Of a DNA stretch of 64,000 nucleotides, positions 25,331-34,019 are shown one piece after another (within the stretch, counting starts at the first letter, position 1; the number at the start of each line of letters is the position of its first letter). The position numbers were made by a program, and so were the translations under genes. The stretch is from an archaeon. GTDB taxonomy: Archaea; Nanobdellota; Nanobdellia; CSSed11-243R1. The notes under the pieces are model-generated. The model did no database searches. It was not told where the DNA came from and saw nothing but the letters and a program-made list of their open reading frames with translations. The DNA is taken from positions 1 to 64,000 of the forward strand of contig JAJRVP010000005.1 in assembly GCA_024277205.1 (NCBI GenBank), in the 5' to 3' direction.

Positions 25331-25613
25331 TCAACAACACGCAGTTCCATCAGGTTTATCACAATCAAGGTAATTACAGCAATTTACACCTGCTTTGTTA
25401 GATGTAGATTTATACGTACTGCAACTGATTCCTCCTTGATTTAGCTTTAAACATTCTGCTTGACACTTTCCATATATCGTTTGTTCAGTTACTCCCTCTT
25501 TCCCACTACCAAGTCCTTTAAAGAAAAATAATAATACTCCAACAAGTACAACTATCACCAATATTATCAAAACAATTGTTGTCATTGGGAGTCCTTGTGC
25601 TTTACTCATCATC
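25331..25613 (-). CDS. Cys-rich pilin-like protein, KAQGLP family member 3
   Basis: 93 residues. I start at MMSKAQGLPM because GGAGGTAAG lies just upstream; the frame is open further 5' but that part overlaps the gene before. Leader SKA|QGLP, helix TIVLIILVIVVLVGVLLFFFKG, Cys-rich domain KCQAECLKLN...NCCNYLDCDKPDGTACC. The helix is nearly the same as that of the next two upstream paralogues. Confidence 0.67.
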
Positions 25614-25655
25614 TTACCTCCAAATTTTTTAGTTAATTGATTATTAAAAACATTT

Positions 25656-25979
25656 CTAAGTGCAGGATGCACTCCCACCACTACATGTAATTAAACATGC
25701 TGGGGAAACGCTTTCTACTTTGCAAGACAAATAACTATCACAATTAGAATCACAAAAGCCAACATTATTTGCTGCATTGCTTGCTGCTGTAGTTGTTGTT
25801 GGCTCTTGCGATGTTATTTTTGCACATAATGCTTGACACTTAGCAAATATGTTTTGTTCTCCAACTCCTGTTTTTCCTTGCCCAAAACTGCTAAAGAAAA
25901 AAATCAAAACTGCTGCAAGAGTTACAATTACCAAAATGATTAATACAATTGTTTGCATTGGAAGACCTTGGGATTTCAT
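25656..25979 (-). CDS. Cys-rich pilin-like protein, KAQGLP family member 4
   Basis: 107 residues starting MKSQGLPMQT; the ATG overlaps the previous stop codon region. Leader K-S|QGLP, helix TIVLIILVIVTLAAVLIFFF, then KCQALCAKITSQ, a Thr/Ala linker and CDSNCDSYLSC...CLITCSGGSASC. The C-terminal CSGG/CSG motif is shared with members 1 and 2. Confidence 0.67.
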   Translation of the reverse strand: MKSQGLPMQTIVLIILVIVTLAAVLIFFFSSFGQGKTGVGEQNIFAKCQALCAKITSQEPTTTTAASNAANNVGFCDSNCDSYLSCKVESVSPACLITCSGGSASCT

Positions 25980-26281
25980 TAGCAACTACTCCTACAAACA
26001 TTATCTTCACACAAAGTTGTAGCTCCAGTACAGCTAGCACAAGTTGGGGTACATTCACCTGTTTTTGAACAACAATATGGTTTATCACTTGGACAACCAC
26101 CAAAAGCTGCTGAGCCACAGCGTGCTTCTCCTGTTTTATTAAAGCTGATATCCAAAAAAGTTTTTGTAGATTCTTTTCCACCACTGAATCCACCAAAGAA
26201 AAATATTGCTATAACTGCTAGTGCAACTATTGCAATGATTATTATTACAATTGTTGTCATGGGTAGTCCTTGTGCTTTCAT
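25979..26281 (-). CDS. Cys-rich pilin-like protein, KAQGLP family member 5
   Basis: 100 residues starting MKAQGLPMTT with GGATGTGAT as SD; a longer reading upstream lacks support. Leader K-A|QGLP, helix TIVIIIIAIVALAVIAIFFFGG, then a knottin-like region CGSAAFGGCPSDKPYCCSKTGEC and CASCTGATTLCEDNVC. Most upstream of five tandem paralogues. Confidence 0.67.
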   Translation of the reverse strand: MKAQGLPMTTIVIIIIAIVALAVIAIFFFGGFSGGKESTKTFLDISFNKTGEARCGSAAFGGCPSDKPYCCSKTGECTPTCASCTGATTLCEDNVCRSSC

Positions 26282-26294
26282 ATTTATCACATCC

Positions 26295-26450
26295 TTATGC
26301 CACGCTCTCTGCAGAGCCAAAAAGTTGCCCTATCAAGCTTTTGACTTCTGCCCCATATTTCATTCCTAAAATAATAACTATAACTGCGATTACTACCATC
26401 AAGATTAAAATAATAATTTGGCGTGTTGAAAACTCTATTGAGGCTTTCAT
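26295..26450 (-). CDS. Small pilin-like membrane protein, 51 residues
   Basis: ATG at 26448-26450 preceded by GGTGGAGGATTAC encodes MKASIEFSTRQII, a hydrophobic helix (about 11-30) and a short tail GAEVKSLIGQLFGSAESVA, ending at TAA 26295-26297. MKA|SIEFS is the closest in the locus to the archaeal DUF361-type class III signal (Q/S-x-S-x-E-F). It overlaps the next gene's stop (ATGA). Easy to miss because it is short; the long antisense-like frame across it is a shadow. Confidence 0.68.
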   Translation of the reverse strand: MKASIEFSTRQIIILILMVVIAVIVIILGMKYGAEVKSLIGQLFGSAESVA

Positions 26451-26650
26451 TGTAATCCTCCACCACCACGAATTATGTTTAATTTATCCACAATAGTTGT
26501 TGTTTGGGATTCGCTTTGTTTTCCAAAATAAATAAGTAAAAATAATACAACTGCCATGCCAACAACTAAAAGAATTATACTTATTATTGTTGCAGAGATT
26601 CCTTTTTTTGAAATTCTTTTCATAATTTTTTTATAAATTTTTTTAAACAT
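26447..26650 (-). CDS. Small pilin-like membrane protein
   Basis: 67 residues. Start at MFKKIYKK because GGGGATAA lies 5 nt upstream; an ATG four codons earlier overlaps the previous stop and is possible. Basic head ending SKKG|ISATIIS, helix IISIILLVVGMAVVLFLLIYFGK, 22-residue polar tail. No Cys. Confidence 0.6.
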   Translation of the reverse strand: MFKKIYKKIMKRISKKGISATIISIILLVVGMAVVLFLLIYFGKQSESQTTTIVDKLNIIRGGGGLQ

Positions 26651-26652
26651 GT

Positions 26653-26817
26653 TTATCCCCATTTGAATACTTTACTAAAATTGGTTATTTTATTAAAAGC
26701 TTCGCTCCCACTAAGTTTTTGTCCAAAAAACAAAACTAAAACAACAATTATTGCAAGTATGGCTATGAAAATTATTAAAACAACCATATTGCTTGGGGCT
26801 TCAAGTGCTTTTTTCAT
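26653..26817 (-). CDS. Small pilin-like membrane protein
   Basis: 54 residues starting MKKALEAPSNM (KKA|LE), helix VVLIIFIAILAIIVVLVLFFGQ, tail KLSGSEAFNKITNFSKVFKWG. Start chosen at the ATG right after the previous stop. No Cys. Third in a row of very small subunits (26295-26817). Confidence 0.6.
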   Translation of the reverse strand: MKKALEAPSNMVVLIIFIAILAIIVVLVLFFGQKLSGSEAFNKITNFSKVFKWG

Positions 26818-26818
26818 T

Positions 26819-27799
26819 TTAACATCCAATATCATTATCTGCTGCTAATACGCAACCATCACCTGTTTTTTCGCAAGTTACATCTTCATCAAAACACCAG
26901 TATACGCTATCCCATGGTGGGGTTTCTCCTGTCCAACAATCTGCATCTCTTATGTTCTCCCCATATGGCATTTTATCCAGATATTTTATGAACAATCTCC
27001 CTTTTTGTATATATTTACCAGAATAGTAAGTGTCATCAACTTTCTCTCCCCCACCAATTAGTGCACCGCTAACATAGAAAATATAATCGTTTGTCCTTGT
27101 TATTGTAAGCCGCATTCCTCCGTCTGTGCTCTTAATCTTGTCCCAATATGTTATCCCACAACCATCAGGATCACCAGGGTCACATTTTTTATTGCTTGGG
27201 TATTCATGCGTTTTTAGATAATAAACAATTTCTTCGATAGTGACTCCTCTTTCAAGGTTGAAGTTTATTACAAAACAAGTTCTTGGGTTTGGTGGTGTTT
27301 TTCCTGTTAATGGATCAAACTTTCCTTTTGAAAACATACCCCAACAATCAACACTTCTTTCAGCAACTTCTCTCATAAAAACTTCTGGGGAAGTCAAACT
27401 ATCACCACAATCCTTCTCAAAATCCCCTATTTTTATTGTTGGGTTTGGACAATGCATTAAGGGTAATCCAGAAAAAACAACCAAGATTGTATACAACAAA
27501 AAAGCTATGAATGCAGCATAAATTGATAAACAATATATGTTTCCTGGGAATGCTTTACAAAAGGATCCATAAATTACAATTAACAATGCCATTACACCAA
27601 TCATTGCCCAAAAGAACAACCAAATTAAATTAACTAAGATACCCCTCACATAAGATGTCCATGTTATCAATGTTGTACAAATTATTGTTTGAAGATTTGA
27701 AATTAATCCTGCTTTCATGATTAACATTATCCCTATTGCTAGTGAAATAATTGCCAAGATTAACATTACAACTGTTTGCAGAGCAATTCCTTTTTTCAT
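26819..27799 (-). CDS. Multi-helix surface protein, paralogue A
   Basis: 326 residues starting MKKGIALQTVVMLI (KKG|IALQ) with SD GGAGGAAAT. Four hydrophobic segments in the first 130 residues (about 5-30, 35-55, 58-80, 88-112), unlike the single-pass neighbours, then a soluble Cys-containing domain with DCWGMFSKGKFDPLTGKTPPNPRTCF at about 170-195. The upstream gene shares the layout and the motif DC..M...G...PL.G..PPNPR.CF. A membrane platform or sensor role in the machine is possible; no family is recognised. Confidence 0.62.
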   Translation of the reverse strand: MKKGIALQTVVMLILAIISLAIGIMLIMKAGLISNLQTIICTTLITWTSYVRGILVNLIWLFFWAMIGVMALLIVIYGSFCKAFPGNIYCLSIYAAFIAFLLYTILVVFSGLPLMHCPNPTIKIGDFEKDCGDSLTSPEVFMREVAERSVDCWGMFSKGKFDPLTGKTPPNPRTCFVINFNLERGVTIEEIVYYLKTHEYPSNKKCDPGDPDGCGITYWDKIKSTDGGMRLTITRTNDYIFYVSGALIGGGEKVDDTYYSGKYIQKGRLFIKYLDKMPYGENIRDADCWTGETPPWDSVYWCFDEDVTCEKTGDGCVLAADNDIGC

Positions 27800-28695
27800 A
27801 TTTCCTCCACACACCATACTATTGCATCATGAGGTGGGTCGAACTGTCCAAATGGCCCTACTGAGATTCCACCACATGGTGCACTTGATAGCGAGCCAGT
27901 CCAATCAAAGTCATGCCTATCTAAAAACATGACATAGACTCTCGAATCTTTTACTTTGCAATCTGCCCAATCATCTGGGTTGTTCCCTTTAAAAGTGGAA
28001 CCACAATATAAATACAATTTTAAATCGGGTTCCTTACCTAATGGCCATGACGCATTAAAAAGCCTGTACGTTTCATCAAATACGTGCTTCATGTTATCCT
28101 CTGTTTTAATGTAGGTTTCAAGAGTAAAACAAATCCTTGGGTTTGGAGGGTCTATACCAAAAAGTGGATTTAATTCTCCTGCGCCAAGCATATTATAACA
28201 ATCAATTGTTCTTGATGCAATTGTTTCAATAAATTTGTCAGAATCTACTGGCTTGCTTCTAAAACCAACATCGATTGTTAAAGAGGGGCACATAAGGGGA
28301 ATTTTTGGGAACATAGTTAAAATGACAAATAGCATAATTGTACTACCAATTCCTAAATATGAAAATGCCCTAGTCAATGTTCCTTTTGCAACATCTTTTA
28401 AAATTATTTTTGGAACTTTTGTGATGCCTCTAATTCCTGTTTGAAATAATGCTCCAGCACCACCGATAAGTACAGTAAAAATAGTTATCATTGTCAAAGC
28501 AATGCTCAAAAGTGACCAAATTGTTTTAATAAAATAATCCCGAGTATATGCTGAAAAGGTGCAAAACATTACTGCTGTTTGTTCTTTAAATGCTGCAAGC
28601 AGTCCTGTCTGCATTAAAACAAAGATGATTAACACTAAAAAAACAATTCCAACTATGAATTTTACTGCAGTTTCGAGTGCAACTCCTTTTTTCAT
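27796..28695 (-). CDS. Multi-helix surface protein, paralogue B
   Basis: 299 residues from MKKGVALETAVKF (KKG|VALE). Same plan as paralogue A: four hydrophobic segments up to about residue 150, then DCYNMLGAGELNPLFGIDPPNPRICF. Two possible starts exist, because ATGAAAAAAGG occurs twice, 45 nt apart (28740 and 28695), in frame; the later one matches paralogue A. A hairpin at 28694-28718 covers the SD GGTGG and reaches the start codon, so translation may be controlled by RNA structure. Confidence 0.62.
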   Translation of the reverse strand: MKKGVALETAVKFIVGIVFLVLIIFVLMQTGLLAAFKEQTAVMFCTFSAYTRDYFIKTIWSLLSIALTMITIFTVLIGGAGALFQTGIRGITKVPKIILKDVAKGTLTRAFSYLGIGSTIMLFVILTMFPKIPLMCPSLTIDVGFRSKPVDSDKFIETIASRTIDCYNMLGAGELNPLFGIDPPNPRICFTLETYIKTEDNMKHVFDETYRLFNASWPLGKEPDLKLYLYCGSTFKGNNPDDWADCKVKDSRVYVMFLDRHDFDWTGSLSSAPCGGISVGPFGQFDPPHDAIVWCVEEI

Positions 28696-28740
28696 CAGAA
28701 CCACCTGCGGGTTCCGATACCTCCCGCATCCTTTTTTCAT
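28685..28740. repeat. Hairpin element flanked by 11-bp direct repeats
   Basis: The 11-mer CCTTTTTTCAT occurs at 28685-28695 and 28730-28740. Between them is a 34-bp GC-rich segment with the inverted arms ATCAGAACC/GGTTCCGAT (28694-28718), a variant of 24945-24965. The pattern looks like an insertion with target duplication, though ATGAAAAAAGG is also the common gene start of this locus. Confidence 0.55.
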
Positions 28741-28938
28741 TTATTCACCTGTGAGTACTTCAAAAATTCCAGAGCCGAAATTATAAAGGGTTTCACCAGA
28801 TTTTTCAGCTGTTAATCTTGGAATAACAATTATTATAATAATTGCAACTAGCAACAAAAATAAAATAATTTTGATAATATTCCCTGTTGAAAAGTGCATG
28901 CCTTGTTCTTCAAGTCCTTTTTTATTTAGTTTAACCAT
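28741..28938 (-). CDS. Small pilin-like membrane protein
   Basis: 65 residues: MVKLNKKGLEEQGMHF (KKG|LEEQ), helix IIKIILFLLLVAIIIIIVIP, tail LTAEKSGETLYNFGSGIFEVLTGE. The ATG overlaps the end of the upstream gene. Resembles the tails of other small subunits here. No Cys. Confidence 0.6.
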   Translation of the reverse strand: MVKLNKKGLEEQGMHFSTGNIIKIILFLLLVAIIIIIVIPRLTAEKSGETLYNFGSGIFEVLTGE

Positions 28939-30607
28939 TCCAACACCAATCTCCTGTTGGTATTCCTAAGAAATTATCAGTATAATTGTTTTCAGTATAT
29001 TCTGTTGTTTGTAAAAGGGCCTTAGCAGCAATATAATTATCTCCTTTACAATCTAGATTTGTAATTTGACTATTTTCGATATTACATGGAAGGGTTACTT
29101 GAGTAAACCAACATTTTCCTTCAAATGAACCTTCAACTTGGTGAGCAATGAGTCTTGGACGTGATGTGAAGGTTATGCTCTTCAGTATTGGTGTCTGACT
29201 TGTATCTGTTGTTTTTAACATTGCTTTAAAAAATATATTTCTACCTTCAATTAAATCAATTGTTCCTGTATTATCTTTATCGCCAAATGGAGAATCTTGC
29301 CACTCAGTATTGCTCCACCCAGCTATTGTATCTGTTTCATACTGAATGCTAATATCAGTAATTCCAGGGGAAACCTCTTCTTCCCATTCTACTTTTGTCC
29401 AATTAACATCCCTTGGAAGATTTCCAATTGCTTGAGATTCATATTCACCCGTAAAATAAGATTGGATAACTACATCACCAGCACATTCCCACTCTCCCAC
29501 ATCATTAACTAGCCAATTCCCACAAGAAGTACCATCTCCATCTGAATCACAAGTAATCTTATTCCCATCCTCATCATAACACCCATTATCATCACAATGA
29601 TCAATAACATCTTCAAAACCAGGTGGCACCTCTGAAATAGCACATTTTGTTCCTACACAAAATCCAGATAAACAACAATCAGATATAGTACAAGATCCCC
29701 CATTCTGTTCTTTTGGTTTAAAAAAGTAACATACTTGGTCTGCACCAGGTGTCAATGCATTACCATCTTTATCATAACAATATCCTGTATAACTACCACT
29801 AAGACAATATCCATTTGGTGGATTAGGATTATTGCACTGTCCAAATTCATAGCCACTATTTGTAGCTTGTATATTGCAACAATTCTCATCACATGTTGAA
29901 CATTCTCCACAATTAAACCAACCAATGTTTATTATTCGTTGAATGTCTGATGTTTGCATTAAACAAGTACAAAATGGGACCCAACAACCACTACTTTCTC
30001 CAAAACATTGTTTTTCACAACAATCTCCTCTACAAACAAATCCCCCACATTCAGGTAGAGCAACACAGGAGTATGTGGTTCCATCTGATGTAGAACAATA
30101 TTCATTACCACCACAACCACAATCTTCCCAGCAACCCATACAGTTTTCTCCATTTGCCTCTTCGCAGATACCATCTCTATCACAAACATATCCACATAAC
30201 AAATCATCTACTTCATCACAATCATTTCTATTTGCACAACAAACTTTTCCTTCTGTGCAAATACAATCATTTGGGGAGTTACCACAATTTTCGCCTCTAT
30301 TCATGTCACAACTACCATCACCTCTGCAGAAATAGCTATCACTACTTTGAGTACATGTTGAACCAGATGGACATCCACAATCTGCAGAACAGGTGTTACA
30401 ATTTTCAAATATATCGCATAAACCATTTCCGCAGCAATCGCCACAATCATCTGGACATAACAAGCAACTCTCAGAATCGCCACATACGTCATCTCCACAA
30501 GTAGAATCATCATCGCTAGCGATGGGATTAGCAATGCTAATTGTTAGAAAAATTACTACAAAAAACAATATTCCAAAAATTATCTTTCTTTGATTCATCA
30601 TTATCAT
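28931..30607 (-). CDS. Cys-rich secreted repeat protein
   Basis: 558 residues. N-terminal signal helix RKIIFGILFFVVIFLTISIANP. Residues 28-165 repeat a CGDxVCGDSESCLLCPDDCG type module: GDG/GNG-x-C-(6)-E-NC-x(2)-C-x(2)-DC, at least four times, a spacing common in archaeal and bacterial surface proteins. Later parts include C-rich stretches (CGGFVCRGDCCEKQCFG) and a beta domain about 400-510 (YESQAIGNLPRDVNWTKVEW...). Start at the ATG that overlaps the previous stop (ATGA). Likely an extracellular binding or spacer protein. Confidence 0.66.
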   Translation of the reverse strand: MIMMNQRKIIFGILFFVVIFLTISIANPIASDDDSTCGDDVCGDSESCLLCPDDCGDCCGNGLCDIFENCNTCSADCGCPSGSTCTQSSDSYFCRGDGSCDMNRGENCGNSPNDCICTEGKVCCANRNDCDEVDDLLCGYVCDRDGICEEANGENCMGCWEDCGCGGNEYCSTSDGTTYSCVALPECGGFVCRGDCCEKQCFGESSGCWVPFCTCLMQTSDIQRIINIGWFNCGECSTCDENCCNIQATNSGYEFGQCNNPNPPNGYCLSGSYTGYCYDKDGNALTPGADQVCYFFKPKEQNGGSCTISDCCLSGFCVGTKCAISEVPPGFEDVIDHCDDNGCYDEDGNKITCDSDGDGTSCGNWLVNDVGEWECAGDVVIQSYFTGEYESQAIGNLPRDVNWTKVEWEEEVSPGITDISIQYETDTIAGWSNTEWQDSPFGDKDNTGTIDLIEGRNIFFKAMLKTTDTSQTPILKSITFTSRPRLIAHQVEGSFEGKCWFTQVTLPCNIENSQITNLDCKGDNYIAAKALLQTTEYTENNYTDNFLGIPTGDWCWNG

Positions 30608-31977
30608 CCTTGACAAATAGTTTCTTCCAAAGTTAAATAGGGGGGTATTCTATCTGTTGTTAAGTTAGTTGAGGACCCACTTGTGAAATCAGTTACAACG
30701 TAAGTTGGATAATACTGAACAGTATCATCATTCTCGATATTAGCATCTGGGTTTCCAAAATAGGCGTAATATTCAACTTTTGCACCATCAGAAAGGCTGT
30801 CAACAACAAATTCAACAACAGCATAAGTACAATAACCATCTTCATCTGTTTCATAAGATAAAACATTTCTTTCAAGAGGAATATTATCTGAGGTTGTAAT
30901 AACAATCTCTTTTTCACAATCTGTTATGTTTACATCATATCCAAGATAATCATCACTTAAATTTAATTCAACAAGGGCTGTTTCACTTGTAATATCTGTC
31001 CCAACATCGTTTTCTAATTCAATTGTAACTCTATACTTCCACTCTTCGCTATACCACCCACTTGGCTGTTTGGATCTATCAGATTCTATTGTAAAAAGGC
31101 AATCGTCTCCACCGCTATCTTTCATCATAACTTCTCTTCCTTCTTTGTTTGTCATTGATAATGAAACTGTTGCAGTTGGACATAATTCTAAAACATCATC
31201 ACCTGTAATTGAAACTGTGGTTGTTGTTAATGGAATACTTCCATCAAAATCAACACTCAAAATACTGATATTCACTTCCTTCTCAGGGGGAGATACGCAA
31301 AAATCATAACTCTCTTTGAATGAACTTGGTTTATCTTCTCCTTTAAAATATGTTTTTGAATTTGGGTCTTTATCTGCTGTTAAATTGATCTCAATTTCTC
31401 CGTGACAGGGGGTTTGTTGTGGTTTTGTAATAATAAATCTACCTGTGTTTCCATAACTAAACATATAATCTGTGGTATTTTGAACTATTATACTCTCAAA
31501 AATAACTCCATCCCTCTCTCTTTTTTCAGTCATATAAAGAAGTATTTGAGAGGGGACATTTCCCTCATATCTAAAATCCACAATCCATTTTGAATAATTG
31601 AGGTCTTCCATATATTCAGATTCACAGCTTTGTTTACAGGATTCACAATTAGATTGTATGTCTGCTGAACAATAATCACAATTTTCATTTTTAGGATGTG
31701 CGTCACAACTGTGAATCTCTTCACATTTTTCTTTGCAACTTGATTGATTAATTGTTTCTTGAGTAACATCAAGAATAATGATCTTTCCAGGGGTTGAATA
31801 ATGTGGTTTTCCAATCAAACTTGAAACTGTGAAGTTCACACCCAAATCTTCTGCAAAAGATTTATACGATAAAAAAATTCCAAGGAATAACATTGCAACT
31901 GCAATTCCACTTATAATTAATACTAGCATTACTCCTGTTATTGCTTTCTTGTTCATTTCTTTTTTAAACTTCCTCAT
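30604..31977 (-). CDS. Pilin-like surface protein with beta-rich ectodomain
   Basis: 457 residues: MRKFKKEMNKKAITGVML (KKA|ITG), helix VLIISGIAVAMLFLGIFLS, a Cys-rich helical hairpin at about 78-120 (SCKEKCEEIHSC, NCDYCSADIQSNCESCKQSC) and a long Thr/Asp/Glu-rich part. In the C-terminal region WYSEEWKYRVTIELEN...YDVNITDCEKEI...VEYYAYFGNPDA is reminiscent of DUF2341-type carbohydrate-binding domains. Starts at an ATGA overlap with the GspF-like gene, so it belongs to the machine operon. Confidence 0.62.
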   Translation of the reverse strand: MRKFKKEMNKKAITGVMLVLIISGIAVAMLFLGIFLSYKSFAEDLGVNFTVSSLIGKPHYSTPGKIIILDVTQETINQSSCKEKCEEIHSCDAHPKNENCDYCSADIQSNCESCKQSCESEYMEDLNYSKWIVDFRYEGNVPSQILLYMTEKRERDGVIFESIIVQNTTDYMFSYGNTGRFIITKPQQTPCHGEIEINLTADKDPNSKTYFKGEDKPSSFKESYDFCVSPPEKEVNISILSVDFDGSIPLTTTTVSITGDDVLELCPTATVSLSMTNKEGREVMMKDSGGDDCLFTIESDRSKQPSGWYSEEWKYRVTIELENDVGTDITSETALVELNLSDDYLGYDVNITDCEKEIVITTSDNIPLERNVLSYETDEDGYCTYAVVEFVVDSLSDGAKVEYYAYFGNPDANIENDDTVQYYPTYVVTDFTSGSSTNLTTDRIPPYLTLEETICQG

Positions 31978-34019
31978 GCAAATTCACCAAGTGCAATTGC
32001 AACTTTTGCCATTCCAGCAAACGCAATTGTTACTCCTAATGCTATAAAGAAATAAATAATTATTGAAATAATTAGTGCTTTTTGAATAGAATCCAACTCT
32101 TGGATTCTATCATCGCCAAATTCTATTTTACTTGCTAAAATTGTTGATATAACTACAATTTCAATAAGATAAATTCCTACAACAATTTGAAAAATTGGCA
32201 AGGGTATTGTATTTGACATCTCAAAAAACCCAAATGCCATTGAACCCCCTAAACCTGCGCCACCAACAGTTCCTGGAACTTCTGCTGCTGAGGTTGCTGC
32301 TGATATTTTCTCACCCAATACTGAAAGAATAATTAATATCATTGATGTCAAACCAACAATAATTCCTGAAATCAAAGGTGCGATAAAAGAAGATTGAAAC
32401 TTTAGAGTTGAAAGAGTTTCTGAAAGAACATCTCTTATTTTTTCTTCAATTCTATGTACTGATTGGAGATAGTGTGCAATGTGCATTAATGAAGCTGCTG
32501 CAACTTCTTCAGATTCTTTTGTGGATTCAATAAAAATCTTCATAACACTTTTTATTAAAGAAGATGGGTACATTACAATAGCGCCATATTTAGAATCAAA
32601 AATTGCTCTTTTTAGGTCCATGCCAAGTTTGGACATGTTGTCTGCAATTCTTTTAATAAATAAAGCCACATTTGATTCTTTCATGGTTGCTGCTGTTTTA
32701 AGCATTGCAATTTCTGCTGGAACACCTTCTGATAATCTGTTTCCTATTTGGAAAACAGCATATGTGAAATCTCTTTCAACACCTTTTATGTCCTTCCTTA
32801 GTTTTACTCTTATTCCTGAAGCTAATTTTGCATAAACAGCAATTCCCATTCCTATTGCCAAAATTAAAAATAATGAAAACAAAACATCATTCTCGCTTGG
32901 AACAGGACTTCTCATAAAAATCAAATACCAAACAAATGGGATTACGAGGACAAAAAAAGTTAATGCTGCTGGTATTGCTGCATGAACTGGTTTACCAAAT
33001 AGATAAAAATGGTCTTTTGGAGGAACAAGAGGGTGTCCTTCGAGATTTATTTGTGGAAATGCTGTTGGTCTTGTTGAAAGTATTTGCATTATCATTAATA
33101 TAACTGCTAATGGAAGAAGTATATCATAAAAAACAAAAAGTGATGATGGGGTTAAAAGATTTGCAAGAAATGCACCAATCAATGGGAGCATGACAAGTCC
33201 CATTATTGGAAGTGTTATACCCAGCATAAAAACTGCGGAGATTGGGGTTCTTAAATCATTTACATAATGAACCATCATCTCATATGTTCCATCAAGAATT
33301 CTTTTTAATGCTTGGTCAAGCATATTAATTCTTCTTTCTTCGCTAATTTGGACTAATGATGTTTCAATTAAATATATAGAATCCACAAATGCCTCATTAT
33401 ACTCTTTCCATTGTTTTAAATAAGCATTAAGTGCTTCTTGAATGTCTGCATACTTTTTTGCAGAAACATCCCAAAGCATTTTTCTAAAATCCATGCCAAG
33501 CGGACCTTCAAGATTATCTGCTGCAAATCTTACTGCTGCTTCAAGATTAGAAACTGTTTTCATGTATATTACAATATACAAAACTGAAAGTATAACTTCA
33601 GTAGATGCTTTTGCCCTTCTTATCTGAACAAGTTTTTGAGGGTAATCTTTTAGATAAAAAAATGCAAATAAACCAAGTGCTATTAGAGCAATACCAAACA
33701 TTAATGAAATTATAAAAAAGAAAACACCAAATACTATTGCTGCTACAAATGTAAGAATTGCAAGGGACATTGCATCTTCTGCGGTGACAGCATAGTTAAA
33801 GGATTTGAAAATATTATCTATCTCTGCTTTTTTGTCTGGGGGGACAGGGTATTTAAATATCTTTCCAGCAAACTGGGCAAGTTTTTCATAAAGCATTGTG
33901 GCTTTTGTTTTTTCAGAAATAAAAATTCTGTATTCCCTAGTCAAAAGTTCTTCTGAGAGTTCCCCTTGCTCTGCTTTATATTGTTCATAAAGCTTACGAG
34001 CAATTTCTTTTTCCCTCAT
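31974..34019 (-). CDS. Type IV pilus/secretion platform protein (GspF/TadC/ArlJ-like)
   Basis: 681 residues. Inner-membrane platform of a type II secretion/type IV pilus/archaellum-like machine; the ATPase acts on its cytoplasmic part. The N-terminal cytoplasmic region (about 1-85) is followed by paired helices (about 87-130), a first T2SSF-type domain (VSNLEAAVRFAADNLEGPLG..., about 155-260), helices, then a second domain (FQIGNRLSEGVPAEIAML..., about 430-545) and C-terminal helices. This is the archaeal duplicated GspF arrangement. It overlaps the ATPase gene (TAATG), the standard pairing. From length and layout it is closer to archaeal Tad-like/ups-like platforms than to ArlJ, but I cannot settle that by eye. 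Confidence 0.85.
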   Translation of the reverse strand: MREKEIARKLYEQYKAEQGELSEELLTREYRIFISEKTKATMLYEKLAQFAGKIFKYPVPPDKKAEIDNIFKSFNYAVTAEDAMSLAILTFVAAIVFGVFFFIISLMFGIALIALGLFAFFYLKDYPQKLVQIRRAKASTEVILSVLYIVIYMKTVSNLEAAVRFAADNLEGPLGMDFRKMLWDVSAKKYADIQEALNAYLKQWKEYNEAFVDSIYLIETSLVQISEERRINMLDQALKRILDGTYEMMVHYVNDLRTPISAVFMLGITLPIMGLVMLPLIGAFLANLLTPSSLFVFYDILLPLAVILMIMQILSTRPTAFPQINLEGHPLVPPKDHFYLFGKPVHAAIPAALTFFVLVIPFVWYLIFMRSPVPSENDVLFSLFLILAIGMGIAVYAKLASGIRVKLRKDIKGVERDFTYAVFQIGNRLSEGVPAEIAMLKTAATMKESNVALFIKRIADNMSKLGMDLKRAIFDSKYGAIVMYPSSLIKSVMKIFIESTKESEEVAAASLMHIAHYLQSVHRIEEKIRDVLSETLSTLKFQSSFIAPLISGIIVGLTSMILIILSVLGEKISAATSAAEVPGTVGGAGLGGSMAFGFFEMSNTIPLPIFQIVVGIYLIEIVVISTILASKIEFGDDRIQELDSIQKALIISIIIYFFIALGVTIAFAGMAKVAIALGEFA

